A stretch of DNA of 9,389 nucleotides. It comes from Actinomycetales bacterium. Lineage in GTDB: Bacteria > Actinomycetota > Actinomycetes > Actinomycetales > Dermabacteraceae. Where the stretch lies: the NCBI GenBank assembly GCA_012799425.1, contig JAAZLF010000176.1:1-9389 (forward strand), given 5' to 3'. The notes under the pieces were generated by a model. The model made no database searches. It saw nothing but the letters and a program-made list of their open reading frames with translations, and was not told the DNA's origin. Shown here piece after piece: positions 1-7,474 of the stretch (its first letter is position 1; every line of letters begins with the position of its first letter). Both the position numbers and the translations under genes were made by a program.

Positions 1-35
1 CGATCACGCGTATCGGCGGGCCCGATCACGCGGGT

Positions 36-60
36 CTCCGAGGAGGCTCAGTCCTCGGAG
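36..60 (-). terminator. Hairpin enclosing the putP stop codon
   Basis: A perfect 9-bp inverted repeat (CTCCGAGGA at 36-44, TCCTCGGAG at 52-60) has a 7-base loop (45-51) that contains the TGA stop of putP. It could be a terminator or a 3'-end stabiliser of the putP mRNA. There is no U-tract after it, which is common in high-GC actinobacteria, so function is inferred only. Just beyond it a 10-base direct repeat (CGATCACGCG at 1-10 and 23-32) surrounds a small 5-bp dyad (12-16 / 22-26). Confidence 0.45.
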
Positions 61-1613
61 GTCGCGGTCTCCGCGCTGCGATCGGGGGCCTCGCCGGTGG
101 CGAGGGAGTCGAGCACGTCGTCGAACTCCTCCATGGCCTCCGGCTCCGGCTGCGGCGTGACCAGGCTGATCAGCACGGCGAGCACCAGGCAGACGAGGAA
201 CCCGGGGATGATCTCGTACAGGTGCTCTTCGCCGAACAGTCCCAGGATGACGTCGAGCGGCTGGTCCTCCGCGCCCCAGGACTGTCCCCACACGAAGGAG
301 ACCACGGCACCGGCGACCATGCCCACCGCGGCGCCGGCCATGGTCAGGCGGCGCCAGAACAGCGACAGCAGCACGATCGGACCGAAAGCGGCACCGAACC
401 CGGCCCAGGCGAAGCCGACCAGGGCGAGCACCGAGCTGTTCGGGTCCAGCGCCAGCAGCAGCGAGATCACCGAGACCACGAGCACGCCGATGCGCCCGCC
501 CCAGAGCTTCGCACCGTCGGAGAGCCTGGCACCGAAGCCGCCGATCAGGTCCTCGACCAGCGCAGAGCTGGTGACGATCAGCTGCGAGGAGATGGTGGAC
601 ATGATCGCGGCGAGCACTGCGGCCAGCAGCACACCGGCGATCAGCGGGTGGAACAGCAGCTGGGAGAGGTCCAGGAAGACCGACTCGCCGTTCGTGGAAT
701 CTGTGAGCACCGCATCCTGGTTCTGCTGGAAGAACGCCAAGCCCGCGAGGGCGGTGAAGACTGCCCCGGCCACGCACAGGATCATCCAGGTCATGCCCAC
801 GACCGTGCCGTACTTGGCATCGCGCGAGGAGCGCAGCGCCATGAAACGCACGATGATGTGGGGCTGGCCGAAGTAGCCCAGACCCCAGGCCGCCGCCGAG
901 ACGATGCCGATGAACGTGCCGCCGGAGGTGAGCGAGCCGAAGTCGGCGTTGACCTCGCGCACGGACTCGAACATCGCGCCGGGTCCTCCCACCACGAACA
1001 TCGCGGTGATGGGCACCAGGAGCAGCGACAGCAGCATGATCAGGCCCTGGACGACGTCCGTGTAGCTCGCGCCGAGGAACCCGCCGAAGAGGGTGTACAG
1101 GATGGTCACGCCGCCCACCAGCAGCATGCCGGTGACGTAGGGGCCGCCGAACATCGACTGGAAGAAGACACCGCCGGCGACCATCCCGGAGGAGACGTAG
1201 AACGTGAAGAACACCAGGATGATCAGGCCCGCGGCGATCCGCAGGATGTTCGTGCGGTCATGCAGGCGGTTGCCGAAGTAGCTCGGGACGGTGATCGCAT
1301 TGCCGGCGATCTGCGTGTACTGGCGCAGCCTGGGGGCGACGAAGATCCAGTTCAGTCCCGCGCCGACGATGAGGCCGATGGCCATCCATGCCTCGACCAG
1401 CCCGCCCATGTAGAGCGCGCCGGGAAGGCCCATCAGCAGCCAGCCGGACATGTCGGAGGCACCGGCGGAGAGCGCCGCCACGAAGGGGTGCAGCTGGCGC
1501 CCGCCGAGCATGTAGTCCTCACCCCCAGTGGTCTTCTTGAAGGCGTACAGACCGATGCCGATCATCGCGCCGAAGTACAGGACCAGGGCGACGATGTAGA
1601 AGGCGAGATCCAT
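48..1613 (-). CDS. putP: Sodium/proline symporter PutP (SSS family)
   Basis: 521-residue sodium:solute symporter that imports L-proline with Na+ across the cytoplasmic membrane. Nearly every segment is a long hydrophobic helix, fitting the 13-helix SSS fold. PutP-specific blocks are visible: SAGASDMSGWLLMGLPGA (about residues 49-66), where D54 and S56 match the Na+-linked Asp55/Ser57 of E. coli PutP; WGLGYFGQPHI (243-253); and AAIMSTISSQL (335-345), where S339/T340 match the second Na+-site Ser/Thr. WAGFGAAFGP (403-412) and LYEIIPGF (465-472) are also PutP-like. Compared with E. coli there is an extra hydrophilic stretch around 446-464 and a different acidic, probably disordered tail. The ATG at 1611-1613 is chosen because it aligns with PutP N-termini and has GGAG six bases upstream; the open frame extends a further 23 codons upstream without family resemblance. 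No putA is visible. Proline is inferred as substrate from the close similarity. Confidence 0.93.
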   Translation of the reverse strand: MDLAFYIVALVLYFGAMIGIGLYAFKKTTGGEDYMLGGRQLHPFVAALSAGASDMSGWLLMGLPGALYMGGLVEAWMAIGLIVGAGLNWIFVAPRLRQYTQIAGNAITVPSYFGNRLHDRTNILRIAAGLIILVFFTFYVSSGMVAGGVFFQSMFGGPYVTGMLLVGGVTILYTLFGGFLGASYTDVVQGLIMLLSLLLVPITAMFVVGGPGAMFESVREVNADFGSLTSGGTFIGIVSAAAWGLGYFGQPHIIVRFMALRSSRDAKYGTVVGMTWMILCVAGAVFTALAGLAFFQQNQDAVLTDSTNGESVFLDLSQLLFHPLIAGVLLAAVLAAIMSTISSQLIVTSSALVEDLIGGFGARLSDGAKLWGGRIGVLVVSVISLLLALDPNSSVLALVGFAWAGFGAAFGPIVLLSLFWRRLTMAGAAVGMVAGAVVSFVWGQSWGAEDQPLDVILGLFGEEHLYEIIPGFLVCLVLAVLISLVTPQPEPEAMEEFDDVLDSLATGEAPDRSAETATSED

Positions 1614-1700
1614 GGGGGACTCCGATCTCAGGTGGGGAAGGGGGACGGGATCGAGCGACGGCTCGGCGCGCCCGCCCTGCACCTCATGGCGCGGCGACGG

Positions 1701-1716
1701 GACGCCGCGCGGCGTC
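1701..1716. repeat. Perfect 16-bp palindrome in the putP leader
   Basis: GACGCCGCGCGGCGTC is its own reverse complement and begins 88 bases upstream of the putP ATG. It could be a regulator site or fold as part of an mRNA leader structure. The neighbouring GCGGCG at 1691-1696 offers an alternative pairing with CGCCGC at 1703-1708. In DNA this GC-rich some palindromes arise by chance, so function is uncertain. Confidence 0.4.
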
Positions 1717-1935
1717 TGGGTCGGATGAGAATCCTCCGACCGTACTCGCAGCGAACTGCCGAGGTGGGACGCTCAGGGCCGTCTCGCCACCTGAGCCTCG
1801 ACAACAGCCCTGGTCACTGCCCTGTGAACCGAATCCTGTCAACAGCTGCCCAAAACGTGAGCCACCTCACCGCACAGACTCTCATGCCGGACGCACGCTA
1901 CCGAAGAGTCACCCGGACGTACCGGACACACGCAG

Positions 1936-1984
1936 CAGCCCTGCGCACGCGGCACCCTCCGGGGCAACCACGCGCGCAGGGCTG
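1936..1984 (-). terminator. Probable terminator hairpin downstream of glpK
   Basis: A perfect 11-bp inverted repeat (CAGCCCTGCGC at 1936-1946 and GCGCAGGGCTG at 1974-1984) has a 27-base loop. It lies about 100 bases beyond the glpK stop and before the putP leader, the expected place to end the glp transcript. No U-tract follows, so it may be a U-less actinobacterial terminator. Confidence 0.5.
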
Positions 1985-1994
1985 TGGCCTGCGA

Positions 1995-2021
1995 AGATCA
2001 GCTGTGCGTTCCTGCTGATCT
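1995..2021 (-). terminator. Second hairpin downstream of glpK
   Basis: An 8-bp perfect stem (AGATCAGC at 1995-2002, GCTGATCT at 2014-2021) has an 11-base loop, 65 bases after the glpK stop. With the stronger hairpin at 1936-1984 it probably forms a tandem 3'-end structure. It is AT-richer than the surroundings and weaker. Confidence 0.35.
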
Positions 2022-2086
2022 CCTCCCGCGGGCACTGCACGGGCGGCTCGTTCCTCGCCGACCGCTCCGCACCCGCAGTTCGTCGC

Positions 2087-3631
2087 TCAGCTGTACAGCG
2101 CCTCGGTGTCCTCGTCGACCCAGTCCAGGGTGCGCTCGACGGCCTTCTTCCACAGGCGCAGGGAGCGCTCGCGGGTCTCCTCGTCCATGGCGGGCTCCCA
2201 GCGCTTGTCCTCGGCCCAGTTGTCGATGACGTCCTGCTCGCCGTCCCAGTAGCCCACCGCGATGCCGGCGGCGTAGGCGGCGCCGAGCGCGGTGGTCTCG
2301 ATGACCTTCGGTCGCACCACGGGAACGCCGAGGATGTCGGCCTGGAACTGCATCAGGGTCTCGTTCATGACCATGCCGCCGTCGACCTTGAGCTCGGAGA
2401 GCTCGACGCCCTCGCTCTCGGCATCGGCGACCATCGCATCCAGCACCTCGCGGGACTGGAACGCAGTGGCCTCGAGCGTGGCGCGGGCGATGTGGTTCTT
2501 GTTGTGGAACCGGGTCATGCCGACCATCGCGCCGCGGGCGTCCGAGCGCCAGTGCGGGGCGAACAGGCCCGAGAAGGCCGGGACGATGAACAGGCCGCCG
2601 TTGTCGTCGACCTCCTTGGCGAGATCCTCGATCTCGGGAGCGTCCTTGATCAGGCCCAGGTTGTCCCGCACCCACTGCACGAGCGAGCCGGTGACGGCGA
2701 TCGAGCCCTCAAGAGCGTAGACCGGCTTGTTCTCGCCGATCTTGTAGGCAACCGTGGTGAGCAGCCCGTTCTCGGACCGCACCAGGTCCTCGCCCGTGTT
2801 GATCAGCATGAAGTTGCCGGTGCCGTAGGTGTTCTTGGCCTGGCCCACGTCGAAGCAGGCCTGGCCGAACGTCGCGGCCTGCTGGTCGCCGAGGATGCCC
2901 GCGATCGGGGTGTCGATCAGCAGGTCGTTCTTGCGGCCCTTGCCGTACACCTCGGAGGAGGAGCGGATCTCCGGGAGCATCGAGACGGGGATACCCATGT
3001 CGCCGGCGATGTCCTCGTTCCAGTCGAGGGTGTCGATGTTCATCAGCATCGTGCGCGAGGCGTTGGTGACGTCGGTGACGTGCACGCCGCCCTGCGGGCC
3101 GCCGGTGAGGTTCCACAGCAGCCAGGAGTCGGTGTTGCCGAACAGCAGCTCGCCGGCCTCGGCCTTCTCACGGGCGCCCTCGACGTTGTCGAGGATCCAC
3201 TTGACCTTCGGGCCGGAGAAGTAGGTCGCCAGCGGCAGGCCCACCCGCTCCTTGTACTTGTCGGCACCCTCGTCGCCCCCGAGCTCGTCGCAGATGCGCT
3301 GGGTGCGGGTGTCCTGCCAGACGATCGCGTTGTAGACCGGCTCGCCGGTGGCCTTGTCCCACACCACGGCGGTCTCGCGCTGGTTGGTGATGCCCACGGC
3401 CGCCAGCTGGTGGCGGTTGATGTCGGCGCCCACCAGCGCCTTGCCGACCACGTCGCGGGTGTTCCTCCAGATCTCCTTCGGGTCGTGCTCGACCCAGCCG
3501 GACTTCGGGAAGATCTGCTCGTGCTCCTTCTGCCCGCTGGAGACGATCTGGCCGGCGTGGTCGAAGATGATCGCGCGGGTCGAGGTCGTGCCCTGGTCGA
3601 TCGACATGATGTACATGGTCTGGTCGTTCAT
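2087..3631 (-). CDS. glpK: Glycerol kinase GlpK
   Basis: 514-residue FGGY-family kinase, close to the usual ~500. It catalyses ATP + glycerol to sn-glycerol 3-phosphate + ADP in the cytoplasm and so traps glycerol entering through GlpF. The N-terminal phosphate-binding loop DQGTTSTR is at 12-19. Glycerol-contact residues of E. coli GlpK are conserved with a small offset: R85/E86 in NQRET, W105 in IVWQDTRT, Y137 in TYFSG, D249/Q250 in GDQQAA and F274 in TYGTGNF. The second FGGY region [20 protein letters not shown] spans about 416-435. The loop around 221-245 has no histidine, so the HPr-dependent phosphorylation site of low-GC Gram-positive GlpKs appears absent. The ATG is supported by AAGGAG five bases upstream. 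glpF ends 39 bases upstream, so glpF and glpK are very likely cotranscribed. This is the last gene of the glp cluster. Confidence 0.97.
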   Translation of the reverse strand: MNDQTMYIMSIDQGTTSTRAIIFDHAGQIVSSGQKEHEQIFPKSGWVEHDPKEIWRNTRDVVGKALVGADINRHQLAAVGITNQRETAVVWDKATGEPVYNAIVWQDTRTQRICDELGGDEGADKYKERVGLPLATYFSGPKVKWILDNVEGAREKAEAGELLFGNTDSWLLWNLTGGPQGGVHVTDVTNASRTMLMNIDTLDWNEDIAGDMGIPVSMLPEIRSSSEVYGKGRKNDLLIDTPIAGILGDQQAATFGQACFDVGQAKNTYGTGNFMLINTGEDLVRSENGLLTTVAYKIGENKPVYALEGSIAVTGSLVQWVRDNLGLIKDAPEIEDLAKEVDDNGGLFIVPAFSGLFAPHWRSDARGAMVGMTRFHNKNHIARATLEATAFQSREVLDAMVADAESEGVELSELKVDGGMVMNETLMQFQADILGVPVVRPKVIETTALGAAYAAGIAVGYWDGEQDVIDNWAEDKRWEPAMDEETRERSLRLWKKAVERTLDWVDEDTEALYS

Positions 3632-3670
3632 CAGAACTCCTTCGTCGTGGATGAGAGGTCTCGGGGTCGA

Positions 3671-4402
3671 TCAGAAGTAGATGATCGAGGCGATGACCGC
3701 GAGGGCGCCACCGATCATGGGGCCGACGATCGGCACCCACGAGTATCCCCAGTCGGAGCCGCCCTTGTGCTTGATCGGCAGGATCGCGTGCGCCAGGCGC
3801 GGTCCGAGGTCTCGGGCCGGGTTGATGGCGTATCCCGTCGGCCCGCCGAGCGAAGCGCCGATCGCGAGCACCAGCAGCGCGACCGCGAGGGGGCCGAGCT
3901 CGTGCGGGGTGTTGCCGAACATGATGATCACGAACACCAGCACGAAGGTCGCGATGATCTCGGTGACCACGTTCCAGCCCTTGGAGCGGATCTCCGGCCC
4001 GGTGGAGAAGGTGCCCAGGATCGCGCCCGGATCGGTCTCCTGGTCGTAGTGGTTCTTGTAGGCCATCCAGGCCAGGATCGCGCCGAGGAAGGCGCCGATC
4101 ATCTCGGCCAGGAAGTAGACGATCGTGGTCCCGAACGTGATCGGGATGCCCGGGGCGTACTCAGTGGCCTCGCTCGTGGCCAGGCCGATGGTCACGGCGG
4201 GGTTCAGGTGCGCGCCGGTCTTGTAGGCGACCCACACGCCGGCGAAGACCGCCAGGCCCCAGCCGAAGTTGATCAGCAGCCATCCGCCGCCGTTGCCCTT
4301 GGTCTTCCCCAGGACGACGTTGGCGACGACGCCACCGCCCATCAGTGTCAGCATCGCGGTGCCCGCGATCTCCGACATCAGGATCGTTCCGAGTGCTTCC
4401 AT
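3671..4402 (-). CDS. glpF: Glycerol uptake facilitator GlpF (aquaglyceroporin, MIP family)
   Basis: 243-residue six-helix channel with two half-helices, for passive glycerol entry across the cytoplasmic membrane. Both signature loops are present: AHLNPAVT with N67-P68-A69 and YAINPARDLGPR with N194-P195-A196. R197 supplies the selectivity-filter arginine, and the aspartate right after it (D198) is the mark of glycerol-conducting rather than water-only channels. In place of the E. coli filter Phe200 there is Y191, and the segment GASLGGPTGYAINPARDLGPRLAHA resembles Gram-positive GlpF proteins. The ATG at 4400-4402 has AAGGAG eight bases upstream. It lies between glpD (251 bases upstream) and glpK (39 bases downstream), so it is tightly coupled to the kinase and more loosely to the dehydrogenase. 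Confidence 0.96.
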   Translation of the reverse strand: MEALGTILMSEIAGTAMLTLMGGGVVANVVLGKTKGNGGGWLLINFGWGLAVFAGVWVAYKTGAHLNPAVTIGLATSEATEYAPGIPITFGTTIVYFLAEMIGAFLGAILAWMAYKNHYDQETDPGAILGTFSTGPEIRSKGWNVVTEIIATFVLVFVIIMFGNTPHELGPLAVALLVLAIGASLGGPTGYAINPARDLGPRLAHAILPIKHKGGSDWGYSWVPIVGPMIGGALAVIASIIYF

Positions 4403-4653
4403 GTCTGGTTCTCCTTCGTGACCCGCGTCGGTGCGGATCAGGCTCCGGCTGACCTCGCGGTCCTGCCCGAGAGGCGGTGCAGCGCCTGCTGCGCCGCACG
4501 CCCACGGGGACGATCGGTCGCCGCGCGTCGTAGCGCGGCGCCGACGGGCCAGGCCCGGGTCAGCCGGTCACAGCGCTCCGAGGAGCACTGCAGGGACGCA
4601 CACGGTGCGCGTCCCGCGCGGTGCCCGGATCTCGTCTCCGGGCACAGGATCGG
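4403..4653 (-). other. Hairpin-rich glpD-glpF intergenic region
   Basis: 251 bases without a plausible gene but with a series of inverted repeats: 4621-4645 (9 bp, terminator-like), 4593-4615 (7 bp, GGGACGC/GCGTCCC), 4545-4557 (5 bp), 4519-4540 (8 bp perfect, CGCCGCGC/GCGCGGCG, 6-base loop) and 4474-4497 (10 positions, 4-base loop; the single G-T wobble becomes an A-C mismatch in minus-strand RNA). The glpF ribosome binding site AAGGAG follows at 4416-4411. This may be a segmental terminator or mRNA-stabilising region that sets the glpFK-to-glpD ratio. No clear separate glpF promoter is visible. Confidence 0.5.
4621..4645 (-). terminator. Terminator-like hairpin just after glpD
   Basis: GTGCCCGGA (4621-4629) and TCCGGGCAC (4637-4645) form a perfect 9-bp stem with a 7-base loop, starting 8 bases beyond the glpD stop codon. 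It is the strongest hairpin in the gap and well placed for partial termination or 3'-end protection. There is no U-tract. Confidence 0.5.
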
Positions 4654-6393
4654 TCATCGTCGGGCGGGCACCTCCGGGGCGTCGGCGAGGCGGGCCGCTG
4701 CCTGCGCATCGCTGGTGGTGCGCTCGCCGTCCAGGCGAGCGGTGATGAAGGCGCGGTAGGTGTCGATCTCGCGGGCGCGCTCCGTCTCGTCCCAGCCCAG
4801 CTCGGGGCCGATGAGCGCGGCGACCTCGTCGGCCGCGTCGACGCCGCGGTCGCGGGTCTCGTAGTCCAGGCGGGTGCGGCGCTGGAGGATGTCGGCCAGG
4901 TGGCGGGCACCCTCGGCACGGACCGCGTAGAGGACCTCGGCCCGCAGGTAGCGCGGTGCGTGCTCGAGGGGCGTGGCCAGCGAGGGATCCTCGTCGATCA
5001 GGGCGAGGACGTCGCTCAGCAGTGCGCCATAGCGGAACAGCAGGCGGTCGGTGCGGAGCTCGTCGAAGCCGTAGCGTCGGCCGATCTCGCGCTTGTCGCG
5101 CACGAGCGCCTCATAGCCCTGCGCGCCGATCACGGGGATCGAGCGGGTCAGGCTCGGGCGGCCGGGCTGGGAATCCTTGATCGCGAAGTCGACGACGTCC
5201 TCGGCCATCACGCGGTAGGTGGTGTACTTGCCGCCGGCGATCGCGGAGAGCCCGGGCTCGATCTCCATCACGGTGTGCTCGCGGGAGACCTTCGTCGAGG
5301 CGTCCGAGCCCTTCTTCACCGGCTGCAGCAGCGGGCGCAGTCCGGAGTAGACGCCGATGACGTCCTCGCGGGCGAGGTCGTCGGCCAGCACGGCGTTGGC
5401 GTGCTCGAGCACGTACTCGATGTCGTCGCTGGTCGCGCCGACGTCGCGGGGGTCCTGGGTCCACGGGGTGTCGGTGGTGCCGATGACCCAGTACTCGTCC
5501 CACGGGATGATGAACAGCACCGACTTCTCGGTCTGGGTGATGATGCCGGTGTCCGGCACGGCGGGGATCCGGTCGCGGGCGATCGTGATGTGGATGCCCT
5601 TGGAGGCGAGCACCTCCAGGCCGGCGTCGGCCCCGGCGAGCTCCTGCTGGTCCTGCGTCCAGACGCCGCCGGCGAGGATGGTCTCGCGGGCGTGGACGTC
5701 GAACTCCTCGCCGGTCTCCTCGTCGCGCACGCGGGCGCCGCTCACGCGGGAGCCCTCGTGCAGGTAGTCGACCACGGTGGTGTAGTTCGCGACTGCGGCA
5801 TCGTGCTGCGCGGCCGAGCGCACCAGCATCATCACGAAGCGGGCGTCATCCATCTGCGCGTCGTAGTACTCGAGCGCGCCGACGGCCTTGTCGCCGTCCA
5901 GGGCGGGGAAGACGTCGAGCATCTTGCCGTGCAGGAGGTGTCGGTGCATCGGTACGGCGCGCTTGCGGCCCACCGACTGCATCGCGTCGTAGAGCATCAC
6001 GCCCGAGCCGATGAAGGCGCGGTCGACGACCTTCTTGAAGAACGGGAAGACGAATTTGATCGGCTTCACCAGGTGCGGGGCGGTGTGCTCGATCAGCAGA
6101 TCGCGCTCGCGCAGCGCCTCGGCGACGAGCTTGAAGTCGAGCATCTGCAGGTAGCGCAGACCGCCGTGCATCAGCTTGGAGGAGCGGGAGGAGGTGCCGG
6201 AGGCCCAGTCGTGGGTCTCCACGAGGCCGACGGACAGGCCGCGGGTGGCGGCGTCGAACGCGGCACCGGCCCCGTTGACCCCGCCGCCGATGACGAGCAC
6301 GTCGAGCGGATCCTGCGCGGTCGCGGCGCGCAGACGCGCGAGGTGCTCCACCCGGCTCGCCGGGGTGAGTGCGGACCGCTGCTGATCGGACAC
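4654..6393 (-). CDS. glpD: Aerobic glycerol-3-phosphate dehydrogenase GlpD (FAD-dependent)
   Basis: 579-residue flavoprotein that oxidises sn-glycerol 3-phosphate to dihydroxyacetone phosphate, passing electrons via FAD to the membrane quinone pool. The FAD-binding Rossmann motif VIGGGVNGAGAAFDAATRG is at 34-52 and matches the family signature GGGxxGxGxAxDxxxRG. It is followed by SGTSSRSSKLMHGGLRYLQ (65-83), the usual flavin/substrate region. The second family signature GGKYTTYRVMA is at 387-397. Residues from about 420 onward form the C-terminal DAO_C-type domain, with RYGFDELRTDRLLFRYG and the arginine-rich LRAEVLYAVRAEGARHLADILQRRTRLD. The frame is open for 52 codons upstream, but the GTG at 6393-6391 is chosen because AAGGAG sits five bases before it and the upstream translation has no family resemblance. 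First gene of the glp cluster, divergent from the SorC-type regulator. Confidence 0.96.
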   Translation of the reverse strand: MSDQQRSALTPASRVEHLARLRAATAQDPLDVLVIGGGVNGAGAAFDAATRGLSVGLVETHDWASGTSSRSSKLMHGGLRYLQMLDFKLVAEALRERDLLIEHTAPHLVKPIKFVFPFFKKVVDRAFIGSGVMLYDAMQSVGRKRAVPMHRHLLHGKMLDVFPALDGDKAVGALEYYDAQMDDARFVMMLVRSAAQHDAAVANYTTVVDYLHEGSRVSGARVRDEETGEEFDVHARETILAGGVWTQDQQELAGADAGLEVLASKGIHITIARDRIPAVPDTGIITQTEKSVLFIIPWDEYWVIGTTDTPWTQDPRDVGATSDDIEYVLEHANAVLADDLAREDVIGVYSGLRPLLQPVKKGSDASTKVSREHTVMEIEPGLSAIAGGKYTTYRVMAEDVVDFAIKDSQPGRPSLTRSIPVIGAQGYEALVRDKREIGRRYGFDELRTDRLLFRYGALLSDVLALIDEDPSLATPLEHAPRYLRAEVLYAVRAEGARHLADILQRRTRLDYETRDRGVDAADEVAALIGPELGWDETERAREIDTYRAFITARLDGERTTSDAQAAARLADAPEVPARR

Positions 6394-6398
6394 GTGTG

Positions 6399-6404
6399 CT
6401 CCTT
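6399..6404 (-). promoter_or_regulatory. glpD ribosome binding site (fixes the GTG start)
   Basis: AAGGAG on the minus strand, five bases before the GTG at 6393-6391. The same motif precedes glpF and glpK, so the three glp genes share near-identical initiation signals. An ATG at 6410-6408 overlaps this site but reads in a different frame. Confidence 0.75.
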
Positions 6405-6466
6405 CGCCATGACGCCTGTGGGTGCCGCGACATGCGGACCACCTGTCCGGCACATCGTGGAACCTC

Positions 6467-6503
6467 CGTGCAGCACGACGCAAGCCGGGTGCACGAACGT
6501 GCA
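6467..6503. promoter_or_regulatory. Candidate operator in the divergent glpD / regulator gap
   Basis: TGCACG-AA-CGTGCA at 6490-6503 is a 14-bp dyad with perfect 6-bp arms, ending 11 bases before the regulator GTG. A third half-site CGTGCA lies at 6467-6472, in the same orientation and 31 bp (about three helical turns) from the right arm. SorC/DeoR-type sugar-binding regulators are typically tetramers binding paired dyads between divergent genes, so this is the best candidate site. A weak minus-strand promoter for glpD could be TTGCGT (6483-6478) with CACGAT (6459-6454), 18-base spacer, which places the dyad just upstream of the -35. Binding is inferred. Confidence 0.5.
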
Positions 6504-6514
6504 ACACTGGGGGC

Positions 6515-7474
6515 GTGATTCCCGACAGCCGCCTCGAAACCGCCTTCACGGCTGCACGGATGTACTACGGCGAGGCGCAGACGATGGAAGCGATCGCGAG
6601 CACCCTGTCCGTCTCCCGCTCGACCGTCTCCCGCATGCTCCGCGACGCGCGTGAAGCCGGCCTGGTGCAGATCACCCTGCGCCCGCCCGAGGCGCACCGG
6701 GTGGAGGAGCTCAGCCGCCGCATCTCCCGCCAGTACGGGGTCCAGGTGCACGTGGTGCCGGCCGCGCCGAGCACGGACGAGCGCGAGCGGCTGAACATGG
6801 TCGCCGAGACCGGCGCCGCACTGCTCGACGAGATGCTCGAACCGGGCACCACGCTGGGCGTCGCCTGGGGCACGACGATGGCGGCCCTGCTGGGCATGGT
6901 GCGCACGCGCCCGGTGCCGGGGCTGCGGATCGTCCAGCTCAACGGCGCGATCAACGTCGAGGGCTCGGGCCTGACCTACATCGCGACCGTGCTCGCCCGC
7001 GCCGCGACCCGCTGGGACGCGACCGTGCACCAGTTCCCGGTGCCGGCGTTCTTCGACTACCCCGCGACCCGCGAGGCGATGTGGCGCGAGCGCTCGGTGC
7101 AGCGGGTGCGGGAGGTGCAGCGCCAGGCGACCGTCGCCGTGTTCAGCGTGGGCGCCTTCGACGCCGAGGTGCCCAGCCACGTCTACACCCACAACTACCT
7201 CACCGAGGACGATCTCCACTCCCTGCGGGCCGACGGTGCGGTCGGGGACGTGTGCACCGTGTTCCTGCGGGCCGACGGCGGCCACCGCGACATCGCGATG
7301 AACGCCCGCGGCTCGGGCACCTCCCCCGATCAGCTCTCGCGGATACCGCGCCGCCTGCTGGTGGCCTCGGGCTCGCGCAAGGCGCTGCCCCTGCGCGCGG
7401 CGCTGCGGGCCGGTGTCGCGACCGACGTGGTGGTCGACGAGGTCACCGCCGCGTACCTGCTGGCCCTGCGCTGA
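6515..7474 (+). CDS. SorC/DeoR-type sugar-binding transcriptional regulator, likely of the glp genes
   Basis: 319-residue regulator of the SorC family size class. The N-terminal helix-turn-helix covers about 8-50 (AARMYYGEAQTMEAIASTL, then SVSRSTVSRMLRDAREAGL), with the recognition helix near 34-44. The rest is the sugar-phosphate-binding domain: GTTLGVAWGTTM (111-122) is the phosphate-binding loop, GAVGDVCTVFLRADG (241-255) the conserved GDxC region, and ASGSRKALPLRAALRAGVATDVVVDEVTA (284-312) the C-terminal block. These proteins bind phosphorylated sugars or polyols and change their hold on an operator. Divergence from glpD with a shared dyad suggests that it controls the glp genes and itself, perhaps with glycerol 3-phosphate as effector (inference). 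The GTG at 6515 is chosen because family proteins start about 10 residues before the helix-turn-helix; an ATG at 6422 would add 31 atypical residues. No clear Shine-Dalgarno is present, so it may be leaderless. Confidence 0.88.
   Translation: MIPDSRLETAFTAARMYYGEAQTMEAIASTLSVSRSTVSRMLRDAREAGLVQITLRPPEAHRVEELSRRISRQYGVQVHVVPAAPSTDERERLNMVAETGAALLDEMLEPGTTLGVAWGTTMAALLGMVRTRPVPGLRIVQLNGAINVEGSGLTYIATVLARAATRWDATVHQFPVPAFFDYPATREAMWRERSVQRVREVQRQATVAVFSVGAFDAEVPSHVYTHNYLTEDDLHSLRADGAVGDVCTVFLRADGGHRDIAMNARGSGTSPDQLSRIPRRLLVASGSRKALPLRAALRAGVATDVVVDEVTAAYLLALR

Larger units (their letters stand above)
1614..2086. other. Gene-free stretch between glpK and putP (3' region of glpK, leader of putP)
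   Basis: 473 bases in which no open frame looks like a protein family. The right part holds two hairpins downstream of the glpK stop (listed separately). The left part is the putP leader on the minus strand, rich in complementary segments: a perfect 16-bp palindrome GACGCCGCGCGGCGTC at 1701-1716, a 7-bp hairpin 1771-1777/1790-1796, a 5-bp hairpin 1652-1656/1661-1665, and a 9-base complement between 1787-1795 and 1627-1635 directly upstream of the putP ribosome binding site. I see no convincing -10 element; a lone TTGACA reads on the minus strand at 1842-1837. Confidence 0.6.

Noticed and set aside
1..35. Twice-repeated CGATCACGCG as an attachment site or CRISPR fragment
   Set aside because: Only two 10-base copies 12 bases apart at the window edge; no array, integrase or tRNA nearby.
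1837..1842. TTGACA on the minus strand as a -35 box for putP
   Set aside because: Nothing near TANNNT lies 16-19 bases downstream (CAGTGA at 17), so the hexamer alone is not enough to call a promoter.
222..2018. 598-codon plus-strand open frame over putP and its leader
   Set aside because: Low-complexity, charged translation produced by reading the complement of putP; no family features or ribosome binding site.
2492..4759. 755-codon open frame on the plus strand antisense to glpK and glpF
   Set aside because: Composition is dominated by Asp, Arg, Val, Gly and His as expected from antisense GC-rich codons; the minus-strand genes are unmistakable family members.
6394..6549. 52-residue N-terminal extension of glpD
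   Set aside because: It would cover the operator region; AAGGAG is correctly placed only for the GTG at 6393.
4621..6654. 677-codon plus-strand open frame antisense to glpD
   Set aside because: Same antisense artefact; it has no recognisable domain and overlaps both glpD and the start of the regulator.
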